A DNA stretch of 62,324 nucleotides from Candidatus Polarisedimenticola svalbardensis (GCA_014764515.1 JACXWD010000006.1:1-62324); one strand, 5' to 3'; shown: positions 32,581-41,432, counted from the stretch's first letter. The notes: generated by a model from the letters alone, not told the origin. Translations and numbers: made by a program.

Positions 32581-33806
32581 GAAGGTCCCGGTTCCGAACC
32601 GATACGGGACCGTTCAAGAAAGTCCAGAAGATCGTCGCCGGCGGCAAGGGAGTCGGCATCGAAAGCGACGCCTATCTCGTAGAGGTCCGCCCCCGGCTTC
32701 GTCCCCTCTTCTTCGGGCAGCTCTTCCAGCCGCACTACCCTGCCGCGGACCCGCAGCGGTTTCGGTCCTCCGTCCGGCGTCTGATCCTGAAGACGGATCT
32801 CGATCTCTTCCCCGACGTGCAGCGTCTCGGGGCTGGTAAAGACGATTCCGTTGCGGCTCAGGTTGCGGGCCTCCCCCACACGGACGTCCTGGGGTCCCAA
32901 AACCTCCACTTCAAACCTGCCGGGCTCAAGGTCGAACCGCAGGAACCGTCGCCGCTCAGGGTTATAGACCAGGATGATGTTCTTCCCCGAGGCCTTGGCG
33001 CGGTAGAGCGCCTGCGCCGCCCGCTCCAGGAGCTCCTCGGGCGAGTTGGCGTCCCCCGGATAGGTGGCAACCCCTCCCGAGACGGTCAAACCGACCGGGG
33101 CGCCGTCGGCCTCCCGGCGTCCGAAGAAACGCTCCACCTCAAGCCGGAACCGTTCCGCCACCAGTAGCGCCCCGTTGCGATCGGTCTGGGGCAGCACCAG
33201 GGCAACCTCGTCCTCTCCAGGGCGGGCGGCGACATCGATATCCCGGATCTTGTTGTTCAGCAGAATCGCCATTTCCTTCAATACACGGTCGCCGACAAAT
33301 CGACCGAGACGGTCGTTCATCGGGCCGAAATCGTCCAGATCGAATACCGCCACCGAAACCGTTTGCCCATACCGCCTGGCCCGGCGCAACTCATGCTGTA
33401 CGGCTACCCGGAACATCCGGTCCGTGGCAAGACCGGTCAACGGCTCCCGGGTTGAGGAACCGTCCCCGACTTCAAACATCTCGAGATCGATCAGGGTCGG
33501 GCGGATCAGATGCCGGTTGACGTTCACGAAGTAATCCAGAAGCGCCACCCGCACTCCCACATCACGTCCCAGGGCCCGGCTCAGCTCGGCGCGATGGGTG
33601 ACGATGCCGGTCCAGTGCTCCCGGGCTTCGTCGTCGTCGAACTGCAGGTGGGTCAGGATCAGGATCAGAGCGGCATGGGCTCCAACGCCGGATTCACTGG
33701 TTACGGCATCCAGCCTGCTCAACAACCTCTGAACGTTGAGGGCGTCCTCTTCCAGCATTTCCAGGAGTTCCACCCGGATTCGGCCGGCGTCTTCCTGATT
33801 GATCAA
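32577..33806 (-). CDS. Degenerate GGDEF domain protein with PilZ domain
   Basis: 409 residues: a helical N-terminal domain (1-115), a GGDEF-family domain (about 118-290) and a PilZ domain (about 300-400). The active-site signature reads GEDEV (197-201) in place of GGDEF, so cyclase activity is doubtful. The inhibitory I-site RxxD is kept (RDID, 188-191, five residues upstream), as are the PilZ motifs RRRFLRFDL and NLSRNG. It is therefore likely a c-di-GMP receptor. It starts with TTG (GGAGG 9 bases upstream) in a 4-base overlap with the upstream paralogue. Confidence 0.85.
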   Translation of the reverse strand: MINQEDAGRIRVELLEMLEEDALNVQRLLSRLDAVTSESGVGAHAALILILTHLQFDDDEAREHWTGIVTHRAELSRALGRDVGVRVALLDYFVNVNRHLIRPTLIDLEMFEVGDGSSTREPLTGLATDRMFRVAVQHELRRARRYGQTVSVAVFDLDDFGPMNDRLGRFVGDRVLKEMAILLNNKIRDIDVAARPGEDEVALVLPQTDRNGALLVAERFRLEVERFFGRREADGAPVGLTVSGGVATYPGDANSPEELLERAAQALYRAKASGKNIILVYNPERRRFLRFDLEPGRFEVEVLGPQDVRVGEARNLSRNGIVFTSPETLHVGEEIEIRLQDQTPDGGPKPLRVRGRVVRLEELPEEEGTKPGADLYEIGVAFDADSLAAGDDLLDFLERSRIGSEPGPS

Positions 33807-35014
33807 AGGTAGGAGCCTCCCCCGCTCTCACCAGCCGCAGGGCGACCGCCGAGGATGTAATCGGTCAGGCAGGTGTCGGGTATCGGCTGTTCCAGCGCGA
33901 CACCCAGCCTTCGAGTCAGAGCGGTAGGCTCTTCGATTCTCACAACCTTCCCCTGCAGCTCCCAGGGATCCGCCACCGGATCCGAACTTTTGGCGAGCCG
34001 GAATCTGACAACGGTGTCCCGGTCTACCTGCTGGCCTGTTTCGACCAGCATCCCGCCGTAGCTGATATCCACGCCCCGGACCAGGGTCCAGGCCCCGGAA
34101 GGATCGTGATGCATCCGGATGTCACCACGGCCGTTCAACGGGTAGCGAATATGGGTTCTGCGCTCCTTGTGGAACAAGGTGATACGGTCGCGCCCGGCTC
34201 TTTTGGCTTCATACAGCCCTTCGTCGGCCCGTTCCATCAGGATCGGCAGTTCCCGGCCGTCCTGCGGGAAAACCGCAATCCCGCCGGATGCGGTCAGGTT
34301 CAGCTGGGAATCGCCAGTCGGCTTCCCTTGAAATTCTTCCCGGATCCGGATCCGCAACCGGTCCGCCACGACGTAGGCGCCCAACCGCTCGGTCTCGGGA
34401 AGCAGCAACACGAATTCTTCCCCGCCATAGCGACAGGCGACATCAACATCCCGGATCGTCTTCCTCATGCAGTCGGCCGCCTTCCGCAGCGCCAGGTCCC
34501 CTACCCGGTGGCCGAACTGGTCGTTCACCCTTTTGAACCGGTCGAGGTCGATGAGAACGATGGCGAACTGCAGGCGGTGCCGGCGGCACCGGGCGATCTC
34601 CCTCTCCCCGATCCGTGTGAGGTGTCTCCGGTTGAACAGGCCGGTCAGGGGGTCTGTGGTGGCGGACTGCATGGTCTTTTCGAACTGCGCCAGCTCAACC
34701 ACTTTCGGGTTGCGCAGCAATGCTTCCACATTGGAAAGGAAGTCGACGGTGGCGACCTGCAGTCCAGGATCCCGGGCCAGGGCCGTCGCCAACTCCAGAC
34801 GATGGTCCAGAATGCGGATCAGGAGCGCCTCGGCTTCCTCTTCTCCACGGACAAGGTTCGCCAGAAGGCGCACCACGTTGGCGCAGGACGGGAACCCTTC
34901 CGCCTTGCCGATCCGCACCAATCTCCCGATCCACTCACCGGGATCAGGATCGACTTCGGCGATCATTTCAAGGAGAAGTTCACGCTGTTGCCGAGGGAGC
35001 CCAGAAGCTTCCAC
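33803..35014 (-). CDS. Diguanylate cyclase (GGEEF) with PilZ domain
   Basis: About 403 residues from GTG 35014 (GGGGG upstream), though the frame extends further. It shares the order helical domain, GGDEF, PilZ with its downstream neighbour. The active site is intact: DPLTGLFNRRHL, LIDLDRFKRVNDQFGH and RYGGEEF (GGEEF at 197-201), with an I-site RDVD five residues before. The PilZ part has RRTHIRYPL and DISYGG. It should make c-di-GMP and sense it itself. Divergent from the ECF sigma gene. Confidence 0.87.
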   Translation of the reverse strand: MEASGLPRQQRELLLEMIAEVDPDPGEWIGRLVRIGKAEGFPSCANVVRLLANLVRGEEEAEALLIRILDHRLELATALARDPGLQVATVDFLSNVEALLRNPKVVELAQFEKTMQSATTDPLTGLFNRRHLTRIGEREIARCRRHRLQFAIVLIDLDRFKRVNDQFGHRVGDLALRKAADCMRKTIRDVDVACRYGGEEFVLLLPETERLGAYVVADRLRIRIREEFQGKPTGDSQLNLTASGGIAVFPQDGRELPILMERADEGLYEAKRAGRDRITLFHKERRTHIRYPLNGRGDIRMHHDPSGAWTLVRGVDISYGGMLVETGQQVDRDTVVRFRLAKSSDPVADPWELQGKVVRIEEPTALTRRLGVALEQPIPDTCLTDYILGGRPAAGESGGGSYL

Positions 35015-35139
35015 ACTACCCCCTTCGGTCGAACTCCGGGCCGCCTTCAGCCCATCAGAATTCCACCCGGCGCGCCTATCGCCGGTACGAGCCAATGCTA
35101 GCACGGTCAACCACTTGCATGTCAATCGGCCATGATCAT

Positions 35140-35158
35140 GAACCTGGGGGCACGGTTC
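35140..35158. promoter_or_regulatory. Inverted repeat GAACC-N9-GGTTC before the sigma gene
   Basis: The 179-base divergent spacer 35015-35193 contains a perfect 5-bp inverted repeat, GAACC at 35140-35144 and GGTTC at 35154-35158, 36 bases before the sigma factor start. GAACC-type cores are also typical of ECF -35 elements, so it could be an operator or an autoregulated promoter. I could not fix a matching -10. Confidence 0.35.
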
Positions 35159-35193
35159 CCGTAGTACCATGTGTCCAGCACTGGAGGGAACGG

Positions 35194-35841
35194 ATGCAGG
35201 GACCGGGAACAACCACGGGAAAGGCAGGCCTGGGGCGGACCGCCGGCGAACGGCAGGCGACGGACGAGACCCTGGTTCACAGGTGCCTGAACGGTAACCG
35301 CTCTGCATTCGAGAAGCTGGTTCGCAGGCACCAGAAGGGATTGGTGAACCACCTCTACCGTTTGACCGGCCAACCGGATACCGCCAGGGACCTGGCTCAG
35401 GAAGTTTTCATCAAGGTCTACACTTCCCTTGGAACGTTCGATCCCAGGTACCGCTTCACAACCTGGATGTACCGCATCGCCTCCAACTGCGCCATCGACC
35501 ACCTGCGCAAACGGCGGCCCCAGACATGCTCCCTGACCGTACAGGCCGCCGAGTCCGACGACAGGAGCCAGTCGGACAGAGAGTTCGCCGGCACCGAACC
35601 GACACCGCACCAGATGCTGCGATGCCGCGAGATCCAGGAGCGCCTGGAGGCATCGGTTGAGGCCTTGCCGTCGTCCTACCGCCAGCTGATCCTCCTGCGG
35701 CACCAGAAGCACTGCCGCTACGATGAGATCGCCAGAATCACCGGGCTGCCGATCGGAACGGTGAAGAACAGGATTTTCAGGGCCAGGGAGATACTGCGCA
35801 GCCAGCTGTCGGACATCCTCGAGGCGGAGGATTTGCGGTGA
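35194..35841 (+). CDS. ECF (RpoE-like) RNA polymerase sigma factor
   Basis: A 215-residue sigma-70 family protein with region 2 (FEKLVRRHQKGLVNHLYRLT, ARDLAQEVFIKVYTSL, FTTWMYRIASNCAIDHLRKR) and region 4 (LPSSYRQLILLRHQKHCRYD, ITGLPIGTVKNRIFRAREIL). Regions 1.1 and 3 are absent, as in ECF factors. GGAGGG lies 5 bases before ATG 35194. It overlaps its anti-sigma gene by 4 bases (GTGA). The Lys/Arg-rich linker between regions is longer than usual. Confidence 0.93.
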   Translation: MQGPGTTTGKAGLGRTAGERQATDETLVHRCLNGNRSAFEKLVRRHQKGLVNHLYRLTGQPDTARDLAQEVFIKVYTSLGTFDPRYRFTTWMYRIASNCAIDHLRKRRPQTCSLTVQAAESDDRSQSDREFAGTEPTPHQMLRCREIQERLEASVEALPSSYRQLILLRHQKHCRYDEIARITGLPIGTVKNRIFRAREILRSQLSDILEAEDLR

Positions 35842-36470
35842 GTGACTGTACCCATATGAGACCGCTGATCGACCGGATCTCCGAGGGCGAAGCGACGCCG
35901 GAAGAGGCGCTGGCCCTGGGCCGCCATCTTCCGGCCTGCACGGTCTGTCGCATTCTTCTGGCCAAGGCCCACCGCCTGAACGAGATGGTGGACGGGATCG
36001 GGGATCCGCTGGAAGTGGAGGAATCCTTCCTCCAGGGAGTCATGGACTCTCTCCCCGACGGCCCTCCGCAGGGCGAGGACAAGGTCGGGGGACGGCGCAC
36101 GCGCAGGCACCTTCGGATCGTCAAACTGCTGGTAACCATGAGCCCCCTGGGCCTCCTGGGGGCCGGCCGCTCCATGGTCATGAGCTATCCGGGACAGTTC
36201 AGCCGGATCGTGGACAGCGGCACTTTCCTGCCTGTTGAAGGCGGGCCGGGGATCGCCTCCTCCTTGCGGGAGATCCTGGGAATCGTCATGGCGGTAGCCG
36301 GCAAGCTCGGCATCTCAAGCGGCGACCTGACATCGGTTCGGCCGGTGCTTGCCCTGGGGAACTTCATGTCGGTCGTATGGCCGCTGACACTCGCCCTTAT
36401 AATTACCGGTGTCCTGGCCCTGGCTCTGTACAAGCCGTTACGGAAGTTTTTCAGCCGACCCGATCCTTGA
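35838..36470 (+). CDS. Membrane anti-sigma factor with zinc-finger (ZAS) motif
   Basis: The N-terminal anti-sigma zinc-binding motif H-x3-C-x2-C is present (H30, C34, C37 in RHLPACTVC). A long middle region follows, and the protein has membrane-like stretches near 105-120 (LVTMSPLGLLGA) and at the C-terminus (VVWPLTLALIITGVLALALY). The start is GTG in a 4-base overlap with the sigma gene. It should hold the ECF factor until an envelope signal arrives. Its 3' end overlaps the opposing regulator gene by 20 bases. Confidence 0.87.
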   Translation: MSDCTHMRPLIDRISEGEATPEEALALGRHLPACTVCRILLAKAHRLNEMVDGIGDPLEVEESFLQGVMDSLPDGPPQGEDKVGGRRTRRHLRIVKLLVTMSPLGLLGAGRSMVMSYPGQFSRIVDSGTFLPVEGGPGIASSLREILGIVMAVAGKLGISSGDLTSVRPVLALGNFMSVVWPLTLALIITGVLALALYKPLRKFFSRPDP

Positions 36471-37716
36471 GGTCGGCCAGTTTCAGGCCCAGCCGGCGGG
36501 CTGCCTTCTTCATGTCGCCATCAGCTTCCCCGATCATGCGGCGGATGTAATATTCCTCGAAGGCTGCCTTGCCTTCGGAAAGAGAGCCGAACTCGCCGTA
36601 CAGATCGACCGGAGCCAGCTCCGCGCCGCCCATCGCCTTCGGCAGGTCGCTGGTCCGGACCTCCGGACCCTGAACCTGCAGCAGGAGGGTCTCCATCAGG
36701 TTACGCAGCTCGCGAACATTTCCAGGCCACTCCCAGGCGCTCATCGCCCGCCGGCAGTCCTCGGAGAAACTCTTGCGGGAATGGCCGTACTCCCGGGCCA
36801 GGATCGTCATGTAATGGTCCGCCAGGACCGAAACGTCCTCACGCCGTTCCCGAAGGGGCGGCACCTCCACCAGAATGACGCCGATCTGGTCTTTCAGGGC
36901 GCCGCCGATTCCCGGACCATCGGGATCGGCAGTGGCCATCGGCCGGGCGCCCAGTTCCTGAAACTGGTCGCTCCTCAGGTACGCCTCCAACCGCCGTTGC
37001 AGCTCCGGTTCCAGTTGATCCAGATCCTCGAACAGGACCGTACCTTTCCGGGCCATGGTGGTTCGTGACGGCGTTTCATCGGAGCCGAAGATCGCATCAC
37101 CGGCGGCGGCGCCCAGCGCACCGCAGGGAATATCCACGAACGCTTCTTCGGATCGGGAGCTGAGGGCATGGATGCGGCGAACTACAGCCTCACGGCCGCT
37201 GCCCCTGGGCCCCAGGACCAGAACCGGCGTATCGGACAATGCAGCTTCGTCGATCCGTGTCCGCAGCCTGTCAGCCGCTGGGCTGACACCATGGATCTCC
37301 GTATCCCGCGACAGCAATCGCATCAGGCGCCGGGTTCGGTTTTCCAGCATACGCTGCCTCAGGGCGTTCCGCAGAACCAGCAACGTTTTTTCCAGGGACA
37401 GCGGATTCTCTACGAAATCGAAGGCGCCCAGCTTCGTCGCCCGCACTGCGGTGTCGATATTGCCGTGCCCCGAAATCATGATCACCTGGGTATCCACCCG
37501 GGAATCCTGCAACCTTTCCAGGGTCTCAAGGCCGTCGATACCGGGAAGCCAGACGTCCAGGAGGATGGCGTCAAACCGCTCCCGGGCGATCCTCTCCAGC
37601 CCCTCTTCGCCGGATCCGGCACTCGCTACGTGAAATCCCTCGTCTTCGAGTATCCCTTCCAGTGCGGTCCGCACACCCGGTTCATCATCAATGACCAGAA
37701 TCTTTTCATCGGCCAC
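36451..37716 (-). CDS. NtrX-like response regulator with degenerate AAA+ domain
   Basis: 421 residues with a receiver domain (IDD at 9-11, phosphoacceptor D54 in LLDVWLPG), an AAA+ sigma-54-activator domain and a short Fis-like helix-turn-helix. Key residues are altered. The receiver Lys is Asn (FVENP, N104). Walker A reads GPRGSGRE with Arg175 for Lys. The GAFTGA loop is absent between about 210 and 224, and Walker B reads FEDLD in place of LDE. It cannot activate sigma-54 by the normal route. It starts 2 bases after the kinase with a GTG. Confidence 0.87.
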   Translation of the reverse strand: MADEKILVIDDEPGVRTALEGILEDEGFHVASAGSGEEGLERIARERFDAILLDVWLPGIDGLETLERLQDSRVDTQVIMISGHGNIDTAVRATKLGAFDFVENPLSLEKTLLVLRNALRQRMLENRTRRLMRLLSRDTEIHGVSPAADRLRTRIDEAALSDTPVLVLGPRGSGREAVVRRIHALSSRSEEAFVDIPCGALGAAAGDAIFGSDETPSRTTMARKGTVLFEDLDQLEPELQRRLEAYLRSDQFQELGARPMATADPDGPGIGGALKDQIGVILVEVPPLRERREDVSVLADHYMTILAREYGHSRKSFSEDCRRAMSAWEWPGNVRELRNLMETLLLQVQGPEVRTSDLPKAMGGAELAPVDLYGEFGSLSEGKAAFEEYYIRRMIGEADGDMKKAARRLGLKLADLKDRVG

Positions 37717-37718
37717 GG

Positions 37719-39941
37719 CTATCCCCTCCCGCCTGCTTCAGCCTGCACCGGAATCTCCACCACGAACCGGGCGCCGCCGGATTCGCCGTCCTTCACCTTG
37801 ATCGTGCCCCGATGTTCCGTGACCACCCGGTGAACAACCGCCAGCCCCAGCCCGGTACCGCTGGGTTTGGTTGAAAAATACGGCTCGAACAGCTTGGCGC
37901 GGTCTTCCGCCGGGATACCGGGACCGGAATCCTCCACCTCCAGGACCAGCACACCCGGATCGGCACGCCGGATCCGGACGGTGATGCGGCCCCGACCGTC
38001 CACCGCCGCCACGGCGTTATCCAGCAGGTTCACCAGGGCCCTTCTCATCTGCTGGGGATCCAGGGCGACAGTGCCCAGATCCGGCTCGGCCTCGAGGACC
38101 CATTCCACTCCGGCAACCGCCTTGTACAGGGCCAGTACCGAGTCCACCAGTTCCCTCACATCCACCGGCTGGGGAACGACCTCCGGCATGCGGGCGAATC
38201 GGGAAAACTCGTTCACCAGATGCTTGAGGCCGGCCACCTCCCGCTCGATGGAGTCGGTCGCTTCCGGCAGGATTTTCCCCAGATCCGGCGATCCGGCCAG
38301 GAACTTCTTTTTCAACCTCTGTGCCGAAAGCATGATCGGTGTCAGCGGGTTCTTGATCTCGTGTGCGATCCGTCGCGCAACCTCCCTCCATGCCGCCGCC
38401 CGCTGGGCCCGCTGCAGGTCGGTCAGGTCTTCCATCATGATCAGCACGCCGAGATATTCCCCCTGCCAGCCCTTGAGCGCCGTGATCCGGATGGCGATGG
38501 TCATGGCGCCTGCGGTTCGGACGAACTCCAGATCCCTGGCAACGACGCCGGCGGTTCCACCGGCGTCCATAACCTGGGCGAGCATGTCCAGGAGGGGACG
38601 GAACTCGGCTCCCGCCAGGCTCGACCTGATGTTCTGCCCTGCTTTCAGCGGGTATCCGAGAATCGTCTCCACCGCCGGGTTGACGGTGGTCACCCGGGCC
38701 TTGCGGTCCAGCGAGATCACAGCGGTGGACAGGTTGGCCACCAGGGTTTCGATGTACCGCCGCCGTTCGTCCAGAGCCCGGTTCGTGGTTCGCAGATCGG
38801 CGGTGGACCGGCTGATGACCTCACGGCTCTCCTGCAACTGGGCCGCCATGTCGTTGAAGGCGTCCACCAGGACACCGACCTCGTCTCCGGTGCTTTCCTC
38901 CACCCGGATCCCCAGGTTTCCGGCGGAGATTTCCCGGGCGGCGGCGGCGACCTCGTTGATCGGGCCGGTGATCCGCTTGCTCAGGTAGAAGCCGATCCAG
39001 GTGGCGAGGAACAGCGTCACCAGCAAGGTCAGGCCGATGAGCATCAGGTACAGCCTGATCAGTTCCCGCCGTTCCAGCCGGAACAGCAGGTAGGTGCCGG
39101 CGTGCTCCTTGATCGTCTGCATCTTGTCTGTGGCAGCGCCGGAATGGATCAGCCCGACGGTCACCACGCCGGTCCGCTCCCCGCCCGGTTCTGCGATCCG
39201 GAATGACGCCGAGGCCTGGACAAGAAGGTCGCCGCCCAGGAAGCCGATTTCGGACACCGTGCTCCCTTCTTCCAGACCTCGCTCGGCCAGCGCCTTGGCG
39301 CTCTGCTTCAGATCGGCCCTTGCCGGGCTATCCAGTTCAACGGCGTCACCCAGCCCCAGTACTTCCCGCCGTCCGGTCTCCTCCACCAGCGCGAAGTCCA
39401 TGCCGGCGTCCTGGAGCCAGGCCTCCAGGTAACCGGTCCGGCCTTGTGGAGGAAGTTCGGTGAAGACTCCCTGACCCAGTGCGCCGGCCAGTCTTCCGGC
39501 CTGCCGGACGCTTTGCTGCAAGAGATTCTCGTTCCATTCGTCCACGATCTCCGACGCGTTGCGTGTAATTTCCTCCACCGGCGTGCGGACGATCGCCTCC
39601 ACCGTTCGTTTGATGATCGCCCCGGAGCCGTAGACCATCATTAGGGCGGGGAACAGAACGAAGCCCAGGAGAAAGAACACCAGCTTGGTCCGCAGCCTGG
39701 ACCCCAGAACGCCGCGTTTGCGGTCGATCACCAGCTTGACCAGGTTGCGGATCAGGAGGCCGACCAGGGCGAGGGCCAGGATGACGATGGTCAGGGACAG
39801 GATAGGCAACAGGTAGCGATCGGCTGCGGAGTCCGCACCCTCGGTGGCCATGCGATCGAACACCGTGTACATGAACCAGACCAGGGCGGACAATACGATC
39901 GATACGGTAACCCAGCCCAGGGTCCTGCGCGCTCCGGCCAT
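37719..39941 (-). CDS. NtrY-like membrane histidine kinase
   Basis: 740 residues: transmembrane segments near 8-26, 44-66, 85-105 and 295-318 around a periplasmic sensor region (about 107-294). Then come a HAMP domain (319-372), a PAS domain (about 396-505), an H-box with His527 (RIAHEIKNPLTP) and an ATPase domain (LVNLLDNAVAAVDG, DSGPGIP, GTGLGLAVVHRV). The order is that of NtrY, which signals nitrogen or envelope/redox status in other bacteria; the ligand here is unknown. Its ATG shares one base with the DUF4390 stop (TGATG). Confidence 0.92.
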   Translation of the reverse strand: MAGARRTLGWVTVSIVLSALVWFMYTVFDRMATEGADSAADRYLLPILSLTIVILALALVGLLIRNLVKLVIDRKRGVLGSRLRTKLVFFLLGFVLFPALMMVYGSGAIIKRTVEAIVRTPVEEITRNASEIVDEWNENLLQQSVRQAGRLAGALGQGVFTELPPQGRTGYLEAWLQDAGMDFALVEETGRREVLGLGDAVELDSPARADLKQSAKALAERGLEEGSTVSEIGFLGGDLLVQASASFRIAEPGGERTGVVTVGLIHSGAATDKMQTIKEHAGTYLLFRLERRELIRLYLMLIGLTLLVTLFLATWIGFYLSKRITGPINEVAAAAREISAGNLGIRVEESTGDEVGVLVDAFNDMAAQLQESREVISRSTADLRTTNRALDERRRYIETLVANLSTAVISLDRKARVTTVNPAVETILGYPLKAGQNIRSSLAGAEFRPLLDMLAQVMDAGGTAGVVARDLEFVRTAGAMTIAIRITALKGWQGEYLGVLIMMEDLTDLQRAQRAAAWREVARRIAHEIKNPLTPIMLSAQRLKKKFLAGSPDLGKILPEATDSIEREVAGLKHLVNEFSRFARMPEVVPQPVDVRELVDSVLALYKAVAGVEWVLEAEPDLGTVALDPQQMRRALVNLLDNAVAAVDGRGRITVRIRRADPGVLVLEVEDSGPGIPAEDRAKLFEPYFSTKPSGTGLGLAVVHRVVTEHRGTIKVKDGESGGARFVVEIPVQAEAGGRG

Positions 39942-40549
39942 CAGTCTGCCAGCGCGCTTTCAGCGGAAGCGGTGACCGTGACCGGGAACATCATCCATAC
40001 GAATTTCCTCCCCATGGAACAGGTGACATCCACCCGCCTGCGGGAGATGGGCACTTCAGAAGCCGCCGGTAGCAAGGGCACGCCGTCCACTTCGCTCATC
40101 CAGATCCGCACCACGTCGAGAGAATCGGTGTCCCGTTCCTCATCGGCGATCCGGGCCGGCCCCTCCCAGGCCTTGCCCTTGCGTCCCAGGCGGTAGCTCC
40201 GGCTCAAATGGTACTGCTTGGTCAGGCCATCGAACTCCACCGCGGTCTCCACCACCGTCCAGGACAGGGTCTTCGGGAACCAGAGCGGCAGAGCTCTCTT
40301 GGCGTACAGTTCGATCCGGTGGCGGAAGGCGACCCGCATTCCGGAATGGACCCGCTCCAGGATGTCCTCGCTGAATGCGTTCTCAACGCTGTAGGAAACC
40401 CGAAGATCCTCGCCGACACCTTCCACCCGAAGGCCGATGACCTTGGGATCGCCCGCCCCGGCGGCTGCCTGGGGAACGGAGACCGCCATGACCATCAGGA
40501 GCATCAGGACGGCCCTCACCGCGAGACCGTTCCTCCCCGCTTCAGGCAT
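39941..40549 (-). CDS. DUF4390 periplasmic protein
   Basis: A 202-residue protein from ATG 40549 with a signal peptide (AVLMLLMVMAVSVPQAAAG) and the DUF4390 core: LRVEGVGEDLRVSYSVENAF, FRHRIELYAKRALPLWFP, and YHLSRSYRLGR. DUF4390 genes are typically found directly before ntrYX in beta-proteobacteria, so the pairing is conserved across phyla. Function is unknown; it may modulate the kinase sensor. It overlaps lpxC by 8 bases. Confidence 0.8.
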   Translation of the reverse strand: MPEAGRNGLAVRAVLMLLMVMAVSVPQAAAGAGDPKVIGLRVEGVGEDLRVSYSVENAFSEDILERVHSGMRVAFRHRIELYAKRALPLWFPKTLSWTVVETAVEFDGLTKQYHLSRSYRLGRKGKAWEGPARIADEERDTDSLDVVRIWMSEVDGVPLLPAASEVPISRRRVDVTCSMGRKFVWMMFPVTVTASAESALAD

Positions 40550-41432
40550 CGAACCGGCCGGCGGCGGACCGCTCTTCCTCCCGCCAGGGGGCCAGGTACC
40601 AGCTGTCGGGGCTCTCGTGGATCTTGCGGGCAAGGCGGGCGTGGAGATCGTGTCCGGCCCGGTAAGCGATGACATGGCCACGCATCGGGTAGCGCAGCAG
40701 GGAGAGGTCGCCGGTGAGATCCAGCATCTTGTGCCGGACAAACTCATCCTGGAACCTGAGTCCCGGGTTGAGAATACGATCCTCACCCAGGACCACGGCA
40801 TTTTCCAGGCTGCCACCCTTGGCAAGCCCGTTGCGGCGCAAAGCCTCGACGTCTTTTTCGAAAGTGAATGTCCTGGCCGGGGACAACTTGCGATAGAAGT
40901 CGTCGGCATGCCACAGGCTGGCGGTCAGCTCCTGGTATCCCAGAAGCGGATGGTCGAAATCAATGGCGTAGGTCACTCTGTATTCACGGCAGGGATACAC
41001 CGAAATTTTTTTATCTTCATGGCTGACGGACACCGGCCGTGTGATGTGGAGGTAACTCCGTTCCACGCTGGACTGCTTCAGACCGGCAGTGTTCAGCAGT
41101 TCCACGAACGGCCGGGAGGAACCGTCCAGGATCGGCACTTCAACTCCATCCAGTTCCACGCGAAGATCATCGACCCTGAGGGAATACACCGCCGCCATGA
41201 GATGCTCGATGGTGCTTACCGACTCGCCGTCCTTCTGGATGACGGTGGCGTAGAAACTGGGGCCGGCATGGTCCAGATCAGCCGGGATGGTCAACCCGCC
41301 CAGGTCGGTCCGTACGAACACGACCCCGCTGCCCGGTTCCGCCGGGATCAGTTTCATCGCTATCTTTTCACCGGAATGCAGGCCGATCCCTTCGAGGGAG
41401 ACCTGGCCGGCAACGGTCTGTCTGTAATGCAT
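40542..41432 (-). CDS. lpxC: UDP-3-O-acyl-N-acetylglucosamine deacetylase LpxC
   Basis: LpxC is the committed zinc enzyme of lipid A synthesis. Start is taken at ATG 41432 (MHYRQTVAGQVSLEGIGLHS; an upstream ATG at 41450 is possible), giving 296 residues. The zinc ligands are clear: H77 in STIEHLMAA, H234 and D238 in FVRHKMLDLTGD, and the catalytic-site H261 in RAGHDLH. In E. coli LpxC, regulated by FtsH, the C-terminal tail matters; here it is extended and basic. Confidence 0.95.
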   Translation of the reverse strand: MHYRQTVAGQVSLEGIGLHSGEKIAMKLIPAEPGSGVVFVRTDLGGLTIPADLDHAGPSFYATVIQKDGESVSTIEHLMAAVYSLRVDDLRVELDGVEVPILDGSSRPFVELLNTAGLKQSSVERSYLHITRPVSVSHEDKKISVYPCREYRVTYAIDFDHPLLGYQELTASLWHADDFYRKLSPARTFTFEKDVEALRRNGLAKGGSLENAVVLGEDRILNPGLRFQDEFVRHKMLDLTGDLSLLRYPMRGHVIAYRAGHDLHARLARKIHESPDSWYLAPWREEERSAAGRFDA

